A DNA stretch of 64,000 nucleotides from Nematostella vectensis (Eukaryota; Cnidaria; Anthozoa; Actiniaria; Edwardsiidae), in contig NC_064035.1 of NCBI RefSeq assembly GCF_932526225.1, positions 7,749,501-7,813,500 on the forward strand. Reading direction: 5' to 3'. Within the stretch, counting starts at the first letter, position 1; every line of letters starts with the position of its first letter. The translations under genes and the position numbers were made by a program. Below the pieces are notes generated by a model. The model searched no databases and had not been told where the DNA came from. It was given only the letters and a program-made list of their open reading frames with translations. Positions 38,115-50,800 of this stretch are shown in pieces.

Positions 38115-38290
38115 TGTATTTATGTACACTCTTTTTTTATAAGAACGTCTAATTTTCAGCGATGTTCTTAAATTCCAGTGTATATAAAAATCACACAAAT
38201 GATCAATAGCAATAATATTTAAGGTTGTTATTAAGAACACAATTTGATTCTAAATTTTAGAGCGTATCAGACTACAAAACAATATTTTGC
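38115..38290 (-). repeat. Dispersed repeat family X, copy 2
   Basis: On the minus strand this reads ACGCTCTAAAATTTAGAATC, TATTGCTATTGATCATTTGT and TATATACACTGGAATTTAAG, the same block order as copies 1 and 3. It ends in GAACGTTCTTATAAAAA-like sequence. Confidence 0.75.
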
Positions 38291-38876
38291 TGCTAAAAGA
38301 GCCTCATCATGTTCTTAGCCTCTGTCAGGAGGAGGTATTGCGACATCTTTAATTTAATGTGGTAAATAAAGAACAAGATTTTATTTTTCAGTGGTTGTTT
38401 TAAGATTTCTTGTAATTTGTCTCCCAAAATTGGTGGAAAACAATAACAAATATGTCGCTGACCATGGCTGTTTAAAATTTGGCGAAAGCTCCGGCTGGAT
38501 ATTATAATATAAAAAAAACGTTTCTTATATAAAAAAAAGAGTGTATTAATAGATCAATCCAGAAAGTTTTGTCCAGTTAATAAACAATACATTCCAACAG
38601 TGCATTTGCAATTTATTTTCGCGCTATGTTGCTATTTTATTTGCAAATAAAATCTCTTCCCTGTTGTCACCTCCAAACTAATCAACAGATATATAAACTT
38701 GTACGTCAGTTGTATGATCTTGTTCACAGGTGGTAGGATCTTGTAGACTGGGGGATAATCTTGATGAACGGAGTCGTTTGCGTACATGGTACTAAAAGAG
38801 AACCCACGCTTGCATAGACCTCACTGGATATTCTGAGTATCCCAGAAGAGCTTAGCTGGTTAGCCAGAGATTCTCA

Positions 38877-41800
38877 TCACTCCATCTTGGACATTTCGAA
38901 TTTTGTCGTCATTAGCTCCTAAATACAGTAGTGATTGTAAGTCTGATGATATATGGTAGCAGGTGGCGAGATAGGAAATATAGTTAGTAACCCACCAGAG
39001 ATACACACATTAATATATTTGGAATTTAAGTGATTGCTTTGTGTTTTAGTATGCGGGCCAGGGGCTCGTTTATCAAAATACCCGAGAATTCTCGGGCCCG
39101 AAAACGATTTATTCCTAAAATTTGAAATGCTGGCTAATTTCTATAAAATTCATGGTATCTAAATGTGTGAAAATATCGTCAAACATCGTATTTTACCACA
39201 AAGATTTATGTAAAGGATGATTCTCTTTATAGATTTATAGATTTTGATCTTTCCCGAACTTCTCGGGCCCAAATGGCTTAAGAAAGTTCTCGGGACCTCG
39301 CAGTCACCCGAGACTTTTCGGGTAACTTTCTGGCTTCAGCGAAACTTCGAAAATAGCCCTATTGAGCGTAATCATTTGGAATATGAACCAAGAGGAAGTT
39401 TAAACTGCTATAAAACATAAAAGCGGTTATCAAAAAGGAAAACATGCGAAATTTTGGGTAAAAATGGAAGATAAAGTTTTCGGTCCCGAGAATTCTCGGG
39501 TGTTTCAATAAACGGGCGCCGGGTATGATACACATACAGTACACCTATTTCAATAGATGCAAATGTCGAACGGCAAATGGTAGTTGTAAGACCAATCGCG
39601 GGTTGTAGATATGATTACCCCTAAAGAGTAAGTAGACTATTCGCACGAGTTATTCACATTTTCCTGCTTTCAGTGAAATATGAGGAGTATTTTTGGATGG
39701 TAGCACTGCAATTTGAAAATTTCCATTTGCCATTTGCGCTGACAACGTATTTTTAAATAGGTGTATATCTGTTATGTGCTTAGCGCCCGGGCGAGGTATG
39801 ATACACATATGTTTGTCATGTGTTTTTACTATGCGGGCGAGCCATGTTGTGTGTGCGCCGGTAGGTAAAAGGCACCGATACCCACCTCATCTGAGTCGAG
39901 CACACTTGGGAGGACTCTAAAACACGTAAAGTGTGGGTTAAAAACGCTGTAACAAGTAACAGCAATACTCTAAAACACGTAAGTATAGCCTAAAATACTA
40001 CAATAAGCAACAGAAACAAACTTACCCTAAACAGGGCAAGAATGGGTTATCCTTTTAGACAATGACAGCAAATGCAACAACAGCAGAGGAAGTAGCAAAA
40101 ACAACAGCAGCAAAAAATACAATAAGAACAGCAACAATAACAACAACAACAACACCAGAAGCAACAACAACAAAAAATAAGAACAGCAACAACAACATCA
40201 TTAACAACAGCAACAGCACGAAAAAAAAAAATAGAGGAACTAAAAAAAGGTAAAAACAGCGATTGAGACTCACGCGTCGGCTGCAGAGGTTGGGATATTC
40301 TCCTCGACCCATTTCAAGTCATCATCCTACAGGAAAGGCAATGGCAAAATTTTAGTTTTGTGTCACAAACATCTTCATCTTTAAAACTTAATTAGTTGCA
40401 ACTTATTTTTACACAGTTTTAGTTAAAGTAAGCACTATTTTTGTATTTATGTATTTTTTTAAATAAACAAAATATAGACAACAGAATTTTTGTGAAACAC
40501 ATAAAAACATTACCATTACGTTTTGACAAATGTTTGAAGGTGACAGTGTTCGTTACATGCACTGTGCATAGAAAGAACAAAGTTACATATAACTCACCGC
40601 TTTTTTCCTCTGGTCGCCATTTGCTTCGGATGAGGTTGATTTTAGATTGTTCCTGTTTTTCATACCCTCTAAAGAAAACAATTGGAAAACACATCTGTGA
40701 AATCAAGAGGCTTTTTTCATGTCTTTTTCATGCACTTTCACAGACACAGAAATGTGTTTTCTTGCACGCCAGGCGGCTACTTTGTGCGGATCTAATATTG
40801 ACAAGACTTTATAGCCGATATCGTTGGTGCGCGACCGCCGAGAATTCAAATCTACTTCTCAACAGGGAATAGAGCGTTGTCAATCATACCGACGTGAAAA
40901 ACCAATTCCCTTGATGTATCCAGTCGAATTGTTTGAAACATGAAAGTCATCGATTGGTTTAGTGGGTTGATTGACAAACAAGACAAGGATTTAGGATTCG
41001 CCAAGGTAAACAAATTGGGCTATCAGCTACTAGTGCAAAGAACTAACCAAATGCTTCCGAAAGTGTCATGTTATCCTCGTCTTCATCATCGCCAAAGTCC
41101 ACAAGAGGGGTGAACGCATATCTGATCACAAAAAAGATGCCAGTCAATACATTCATTACTGTTATTGAGTCCTCGAATACCGTTCCCCAATATAACAATA
41201 TATATATAGATAGGGTGGGCGCCAGAAGGTAAAAGAAAAATAACACCAACGACCATATAGAGAAGGACTGTAGAAAGAGAAAGGATAGATAGTGGCTGGG
41301 ATTCGTGGTGAGAGCAGCGGGGTCGGATAGAGAGAGAAAAAGATCTGTGAAGGGCTGTGCCTCGGGGCACTTGGAGGACAGTTAACAGGTAATAGATTTG
41401 TTCAAGGGTTCAAGGGCTTTCACATTCATAGAAGGAGGTAACATTGGGTGATACCTTTGGTTGTTTGCTGTAGGTCGCCATAATACCATGATGACCAGTA
41501 GGATGAGGGAGAACAGGAAATGCCAGAACGCCTCGTCCACCCATAACTCCGACCAGTCCTGCACACGGTAAAACACACCTGATAACCGACTCATACTAAA
41601 AACATGTGACATTTAAGTGGCAAACTAATGCCAAAATAAACACAGACATAGCTTTCACCATTACACCACAGGGCGATAAAACAATACAATCTTTCAATGA
41701 AAATAAGCCCTTCAGATAGAAACTTTTCAGAATGATTTGTAAGCACTGAAAAATTTGCTTATTGTTGTTATTCCACCATGAAAAGCAGGAGCGCACACAA

Positions 41801-44800
41801 GTTTTTCACCCAAAAAGCCACATGCTTTCTTAGTGGAAATAACTACATTTTTACAACAAAGTGTCTCTCCACTGACATTTGCCCAAATAAGATTAATAAA
41901 CTGTATGCAAAATATCTTTTTTGCAAATAATAAAAGCATGCAAAGTTACACACAACAATATCAGCAACATATTGTCACAAGGAACTAGACTGGAAGCAGT
42001 CGCAGCACAATGTCTAGCGTTTCCCTTGTCTAGGTAAGGAACAAGACAAGAAGGAATGCTTGCAGTTCAACATGAAACTTACCGTGATACAATTGACCAT
42101 CTTGTGTGTTTTGATGGACCAGATCATGTAGGCTACAGATGCTGAAATATGAAAGGCATTTAAAGGTTAAAAAAAGACTTGAAGCCATATTTTTTTTATT
42201 GTTCCTTCGAACTTGAGGATTTTTTTCAGTAACACTAGGTGTAAAGGATTTTCATCCCAACTTAAAGAAATTATTATTCTTTGAAAATCCCATTAATATT
42301 TGTTTACATGGAGCCATGACATGATGGATCGAAATTTCTTTGAGGGTTCCATTGTGCAGTTCTAGAAAGGATCAGCACTCCGCCTACCAGCATAAATTTC
42401 AACCCTTTTGTCAAAATGTGGAAAAAGGGTTTAACTCCCTTGGATATCCTTGGAAATTCCCAATTCCCTCTCTGCGGTATGGATAGATTTTTGAAATTCC
42501 ACATTTTCTTACCTAAAACAGCAAAGACAAGCGTGTTGGTAAAGTGCCTGTAGAGGGATAATTTGATGACGTTACGGCGAATCTTGAGTGTACGTGTAGT
42601 CTGCACCAGGGACATGAATATCCACCAGCAGATAGCAGCATCCAGCACAGCCAGAGGTAGCGCCGCTATCAGCTGCTGCTTGCCCAGGTCCGCAGAGTGC
42701 TACACAAAAAGAAACACATTAACACACAGGTTCCGCAAAGTGCTATACAACAGAAACACATATACACACAGAGCCAGCCAAGTGCTACCCAAACAGAAAC
42801 ACGTTTACACACAGGGTCCCCAAAGTGCTACACAAACAGAAACACATGGTCCGCCAAGAACTACAAAAACAGAAACACATTCACACACAGGGTCCACCAA
42901 GTGCTACACAAACAGAAATGGTTTTCAAACACAAAGTCTATCGTTAATAGGCGACTAGCACTCAGACATCACATATCTTTTTGAATGGCAAATTATAGCC
43001 AAAATAAACAAAGAAATGGCTGTGCGGATCATGCAGAAGAGCGACAGAAGGTCTTTTTGGATAAATGGAACTTTCTGGCAGTGTGCTGTTGCTGTTGTTA
43101 TTTTTCTGCTAGAAGACAAAGAATGCGCAAGTTTGCCACCCAAAAAGTCACATGATTTCTTAGTGCCTATTCTAATCACATACAGTGAGTGATCGGAATG
43201 AAGCTTCCACAGTAGCAAGAATGAAGTACAAGCCACCGACCCCCAGCACGCGGTGGAGTGAGCTGCCAAGACGGGGCCTGAAAAACAGGATGACAATGAT
43301 GAGTGCAATGTTTTTTTCCTTATACATTTTGGAGTTTTTTTATGTTTATTTAAAGTGTTTCTGAAGCGAAAGGAAACATAGCCTTTTTGTATCATTTTTT
43401 TTAAACCTCAAATATCAAAGAAACAACATTTCATAGCTTTTTCGATCCACATAAACCAATTGGAAAAAAATTATTGCGTGAAGTTGGTGTTTTTGTCCTA
43501 TCAAGTGCAACATTTTGAAGGGCTTGTGACGTCACACGGTTGCTTGCTCAGCGGGAAGAGAAAAAGCGTGCGAAAGGAAGGTGACGGTCATGGCCACAAC
43601 ACAAGCCAGTAGAAGTTTACTTTGCGGATTCCCGAGGCCACAAAAGCTGCAAAAATTACGGCCTACCAACTGACTTGTCAATATTCCTTCCACCCCTAAA
43701 ATGAGACGGTGCAAATAGACTTATCTGGTGTGAAAATCGCTGAGGAAATCAGAATTTTGCACCTTTCGAACCTTAGGCAATTTGAACAAGCTGCTACGTC
43801 GGAGCCAACGAGTTCAATTCTAAAGATATGGATAATTATAGAAATCTGAGCTGAAGGGTCGTTTAAAGTGTTTTGGTCGATTGACATAATCACCTGTAGA
43901 GTTGAAATTACACGATCAGGTTTAGGCAAGGTGGGAATCGAACACACCAAAAAAATAATCCCTCGAAGCGTTCTGGGGCCATTAGAATAGCAAAACATGC
44001 TGATGGGGCGAAAAATTCATGATTTGATTGACCTGATGAAGCCCAGAGTAATCATTGTGAAATTAGAAGCGAGGAGGTTAAATATTTCTAGGAATGATTT
44101 TATTTTATTCCATATCCTGCCAGAAGCAGAGTATTAATACAAATTGTTGTTTGTTCTGTTGTTATTCTGGGGTTAAATTTATGTAGGGTACAAAAGAGAG
44201 GGTTTTTTTTGTATATTCATGACAGAAAACCATACAATCTGATGATACCAAATAGACCCTTGTTTTCTACCATAAATGATCTATAATATCAATACAGCCA
44301 TCCTATGAAAAACGTGCAATTCCATTGTTTTTATTTGAAAAGTAGGAGCCTTGGTAACTCGAACTATATCAACTCAAACTGAGTTCGATTTTCCTAGGAT
44401 TTGGATGATAATTTCAGTCATGAAGCATCATTGATTCCTAGTATTTTGTGGTGTTGGTGGGGGGGGGGCACATTTTTTCATGTATGTCCATTTGGCTCAA
44501 CAGGGGGGGGAGTTTCCTCCCCCTTGTTCTAAGCTATAGCCCTGCTGCTAAATCAAACTATTTTTTTTATATTTCACCTTCAGAGTTAGAAGGGGAATGT
44601 GCATCTACCCAAGTGACTACACAAAGAAGTTTGTTTTCACACTTAGGGCTACAAATAGGGGGATCAAGTGTTTCCAGGGTGGCTAGTATGAGGATTTCAC
44701 GGAAAGGAGATCCAATGTCCTTTTTTATGTTTTCATACAAAATCTCAGAGATTAGGGGACCACAGCGGTCCACCCCAAGGTCCACCTTAGATGGAGAAAG

Positions 44801-47800
44801 AAAGCTATAGAGAGTTACCTAGCCTTACCTTGCTAGTCCACCATGGCTAAGCTTGCTGTCATATACTAGGTGAAAAAGACTATATAATCCATCATGTTGA
44901 CACTCACCCTCAACTTTTCATAGTACAGTATGCAAATAATTTCTTCTCCTGTATCTATACAATTAGCAGTAGAATGTTTTTTTTTACTGTTGACTGTTAT
45001 CAGCTAGAAAATAAATAAAAGCTTATTGCATAACAGACTAATGCACATACACTGGCTAGACACTCAAAAGTTAGTGACTATTCATGGTCAAATGGTGAAT
45101 AAATATTGGAATCAATAAACTTGTGGATATTCTCAATCAAGAACATTTTGCACAAGACTATGCTAAAGAAAAGGGGTATGTATGCTGTACAGCCAATCTA
45201 AGTTTTCTGATCAACTTTAATGTGAAATGAGTGAGTAAACCTTTAATTTTACGCAATGCACAATGGTGAGTTTGTAATGGACATGCCAAGTGCAATGAAA
45301 GACCTCAGAGCCCTCGGCTGAGGCCATAGGATTATGATGATGAAAAGAGAGCGATATCGCTAAAGCTTGTATATTTGACCAGTGTCTCTGCTCTGTATTT
45401 ACTGTATTATTTGATGAAAACTAATGATGAGTCCCTCACATAAACTAAGCTGATGTTGACTAGAAATCGAGTACAGACCCTGTAGCATTAATGTGCCTCT
45501 CAATGATTCTTACAAAAATTAAAGAATGTTTGCTAATACTCTATCTCATGGGCCCTCAAGTGCACATCAACAGAAGCCCAGCATCTGCAAAACGGCAAAA
45601 GAGAGAGTCATTATCGAAAAAAAGAACATTTTAAAAGTCAACATGATAACTCTGATAAGTATTTTTAGGAAAGAAATTATGGATCCTAACAAATTATCCA
45701 AGCCAAGTCAACAGAATCCACATTAGACCTATACTAAATGGATAACGTTTTGCTATTTGGATACAGTGCATTGTTTTTTTATTACAAAACGGTGTAAAAT
45801 ACTTTTATATAAGTTATACTTAATTAATATATACGAAGTAATTTTGTGAGTCCCCATTTTGACTTTTTTGAAACTAAATGGATTAGGTTTCACAATTATG
45901 TTTTGCTAGTTGAATAAATTGCATTTATTTTGTTAAATACAAAATAGAAGGTAAATTTATGATGTGATGTATGATTTCTTTTCGGATTGCTACTGAAAAC
46001 CAGCTAAAAAGTGCAGCTTCGGCAAGCGTATTATCGTATTTACTCGCATCCAGATCACAGCTCGAGTACAGAAAAATAAACTCACCACAAGTTCTAGACT
46101 TCTGAAAAACTGCCCTGGAAGCCGTGATTATCCTCTCCGAAGGTAGATCCAACAGATCATTTTATAATCCACTTATTTCTCCCTGCATCGTGCAAATGAC
46201 TCTCACCCGTTCAGCTCCAAGGGAATGCACTGCTCCTTTCAATCCAAATTCGCTCCTGTTGCCTCCCGAAGAGTTTTATATGACTCTTTACTGGACTATT
46301 TGTTGTAATCAGACATTGTAAGAATATAAACGCAACAAATAGTAGGGCAAACTAGTGAACTTTTTGGTCAATGATCGATTCAAAATGGCTCCTTCAGCGT
46401 AGTAAGCAACCATGTGACGAAAAACAGGGGGTGCCTATGAAGTAATTTCGCTGTATTTTTTGTTGCACTTGTTACCTCTCTTTGAAGAATAATTGAATCA
46501 TGTTCCTCATAATCTTTTATTTTTACTTTTCTTTTATAATATTAAGCGAAGATTGAATTTTATAATAAGCCTAAGAACAGCCTGACACAATTTTCGCTTC
46601 AGAAACACTTTAAGGCTGTAAAAATGGATACAGACTTGAGGGTTTGTTTAGGCTGCTAAAGGCTGTAAAGATAGATACAGATATTATACTTTGGGCTCAT
46701 TTTTTGTATATATTTGATGAAGCACTGCGGGTTAAGACACAGACTCTCCGAATGCAACCTTATTTGAAATAGGTGTATATTAGGTCCATAAAATCACACT
46801 TATGGATTGGCGCTCTGGGTGTGGCACCAGGTGTGGGCACTTACTTGACAATCCCAAAGCCCATACTGACGATGATAACTAGCATTCTAGCTAGGGTCCT
46901 CTTAAGTGCAGAGACAAGTTCGGCAAACACCACCAGGCTAGAAGCTAAAGAATGGGTATCAATGAGCATTATGCATTGTTGCCAAACATAGCTACAGAAT
47001 AACCAAGGTTCGACTGTGGCAGTCGAAAAAATTTTTTTATATTCAACCCATGTTGAATTGAAGTCACCCTGTTTTATTAGAGATTTGTAATTAACTGCCA
47101 ATTAGCCTAAACATCGGACTGAGGTTGTGAGTAGTTACTGTTACTTAATTTCAAGTCTATGTTTCAAATCCTGTTAAAATAACATTAAAAGCTACACTGT
47201 AAGTACTCACTTGAAAACCCAGTGTTGTTGATGTTGTTGAATTCTGAATAAAACACAGCTTTCTCTAACATACCTGTATATAAAAACAATCACAAAAATG
47301 GTCAATACCAATATTGAATCAATTGGAAACTTATTCAACAATGTCAGACAAATAGAAATACCATTGTACCATTGTGCCTGATGAGTTAGACTTAAAGTTA
47401 GATTTTTCTGTTATAGGCACAGTAATTTCAAGATATTTTTAGATGATATTGCAATCAAAACACCATGTAGTGGCGATCTGAAGTGCAGAATTTTAAACTT
47501 ACCAAGAGCTATGACACCACCAATCCAGAACTGTGTGATAAGGAAGTAGGTAATATTAATACAAGGAGATTAAGAGCCTTTAATGTCCAACAACAAATCA
47601 AAGATGCCATTTTGGTGTGGCGATCTGTACCTGAATCCTCAGGAGATCCCTCCACTGACAAGCCGAGATGATGAGCCAAATAATACCAAACAAAAGGTAA
47701 ATCAAAGACATGATGCCATAAAACTACAAAGAAAATGAAATCATATTATTTCACATCTACTACATCTCATCAATTGTAGAGAATAGCAACATATTTATAC

Positions 47801-50800
47801 TGAGACATTGCAGGTACTGTAATGATTTGAATAAGTGCCGTCCTTCAATTAAGCCCCCCTTAGACCTTAAACTTTGGAATAAGCGCCCCCCCCCTCCCCA
47901 ATTAAGTACCCCGCTCGCACTGACATTCTTGTATTACAATGATAATGTCATCACTTTATAAACAATGAAGTTTTGTTTTCAATAGATTCAGAAGCTGGTA
48001 TAGCTGGTAAGCCCCCTCACCAATTAGCACCCCCCCCCCCCTCCTCAAAGACCTTAGAATTAGATGAGTGAATATAAATGTGAATAAAAGTGTCTTGTTT
48101 ATAAAGAAGGCACTCACTGGAAGCAAAGGCCAATCTGCAGCAGACAAAAATCCTGACGCACTTTCCATAGAAACCTCCACTGTAAAGAAATTTTGTATAT
48201 TATTTGCTGTATGTACAGTATATACTGGATTTAAAAGTTTAATGAATCCAGCACTACAAATCTTACAATGAAAACAAGAGCATCCTAACCACAAGTATTA
48301 TTGTTCTTGATATACTTACACTTCAGGTCAAATTCAACATCCTCAGCCTCAGCTTTTACGATAAGTAGATACAGGCCCTCTCTCCTTGTGGTGGCTACCC
48401 GATATGCATTCTGCCAATGTAAAGAACAAAAGACATTTAGACACATCAAATAGACATAGATGAAGAATAGCTCAATTTTGTGTTGTAAGGCAACAGCACT
48501 TTGTTAGTGTTTTTGGAACGTGTCTCCAAGCCTCAACATGACTTCAATACTGTTAGTATCTCCTTTCCATTCCAGTCTATAACACAAGAATTTTCCTGCA
48601 AGGAGTTCATTAAATATAGTAAATATAAAATTTACTAGCCACTGTAACACTTTTTAATTAATACTTTGGGCTTCAGGGATAGCAAATAAAGTGGCAAATT
48701 GGAATTACAACAAAAAGGGGTTTATTTTTTTCAATTCAAAGGATCTTTCTCTACCTTTCCCTTTTTCTGTGGATTTTGTTTAACTTTTTGCATTGTTGGA
48801 GGTTCAACTTTCTTTGCCTCTTTCTTTGTTGCATCAGTAGATCCTTTTGTTGACTTTGTTGACTGTGTCTGATAAAAATAAAAATCCACAGAAGATGATA
48901 CCACTACAAACATGATGCCACCAATTAACCTTTCTTTAATGTCAATGATGAACAAAACAACTCAAACCTTTTTAACAACTTCTGTTTTAGGAGATTTTAT
49001 TTCTTTATTTCCTGAAATAGAAGAGTGAACAACATAAAACAGTGAAAAATTGTATCAAAGTAGTCAAGTGGTTTTATTAAAAATTATCAACTATAACTAT
49101 TATTATAGTATGTGCAAAGGATAAGTAATAATTAATGATTCTCTTCAGTTAATAATCCCAGACAGACATCCCATTGAAGACTTACAACAATTGTCTGATG
49201 TGCTTTAGGCAACTGGTTGCTAAACAACATGTGATCGTTGCCTAAGAACTGGATTGCCTAACACCCGGTAACCAGTGTTCTTACCATGTGTTGTTGGTTT
49301 TGGGGTATCCTCATCTACTGTATTTTTTCCTTGGTCCTGCAAAATATTATTCACATGTTATATTTCTCTCTGAACAAAATACCAGAACTTGACCTTGTGT
49401 GTTTGAACATTTATCTACTGTATGTACTGTATGAGGACACTAAGCAAACAACCTTTTTGGGGTCTTGAAGGTGCCCATTTATGAGTTAGCATTTAGTATT
49501 AAATATTTATGAATTAATGAAGTAATAATTATTTCTGAACCAGATGCCAGTCACATGTCACATGAATAGCCAGACCAGAAATGGATGCAACACCTTATTC
49601 CATCACAAGTGCTTCAATATACCTTACAGTACATGTCCTTAGAAATAACACTAAAAACTGATACTAGATTTTAAAATAACTTTGATTTAACAATGAAGTT
49701 TCTTTTTCAGTTGAAATTTATATAATACATATAATATATATAATAATATATATATAATATACACCTGTTCCAAATAAGGTTGCACTCGGACAATCTATGT
49801 ATCGTAACCTGCAGTGCTTCCTTGGTATCAAGTAAATAAGCAAAAATAAATTACAAATCCTGGTTTCAAAAGCTGCAGTATTTTTGTTTTAGGCTTTCAT
49901 ATACAAGTATTCAGCCGTTTATAGGCTAACCATGAACCACCGCGGGTTAGGACACATAGGTTCTCCAATGCAACCTTATTTGAAATAGTTGTAATAATTC
50001 TAATCACACTCACATCTGGAACAATGGGATCATCTGGGTCATCAGCATCAGGACTTCTTTTCACCCTCACCAATGCTTCCTCTCCGGCATTTCGTTGGAT
50101 GCGTCTCAGCATTTCCTGAAAAAAAAAAAGGAAAACAGGTGTAACAAATGAATAGCAAGGGTGTGACTTTTAACAGAAGGGAACAGAAAAAAAGGGAACA
50201 GAATGCGAGCATACTGCAAGGTCCGGATGCCTTTTTCTTCTGACATGTTCCTTATCTGTCTCATCATTTTCTTCACTATGATGTTTCTTTGGGTGCACAA
50301 CTTTACTATGATGGGCTTTTTTCTGCAGAGTTTTTTTAACATCTGGAGGGTTCTTCAGAAAAAGAAAAGAAAATCAAAAATTAAAAGAAATAACAAACAG
50401 TTTAACCAAAAAAAACTAAAATAATAGATCTTACAATACTGTATTTACCCATGTATAATGTGCACTTATGTACGATACTCATACAGTACCCATAAACCGC
50501 ATCGGTATGTTTGAATGTTTAGCCAGGCCTTTATATATAATATACGCAACATGATTTTCATTTTCATTTTTGTGAAAAAATTTGCATTTTTTTATGAGTA
50601 AATACTTCATTCATCATAGGGGCGACATACCTCATCATTTTCCTTGATAGTTTTAGATGTTGCAGTGGGAGCTGTCGTCGTTGCTATGAACTCCACTGCT
50701 GAGGATTGATCCTAGAATACATGCATGATAGTTTTTATCAAAAACACTACTTACATGTGTACACATACACTACCTACAGGTGTACACACACTTCTTCTAT

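Larger units (their letters stand above)
37339..38876. other. WDR75-TMEM87 intergenic region
   Basis: No coding exon was recognised. The ORF at 37505-37903 has no family signal. A TTTATT near 38612 could be the TMEM87 poly(A) signal (AATAAA on the minus strand). Repeat family X copy 2 occupies about 38115-38290. Confidence 0.5.

Noticed and set aside
40055-40312. Thr/Asn-rich and Val/Phe-rich ORFs on both strands
   Set aside because: Product of the AAC-type microsatellite beside TMEM87 exon 22.
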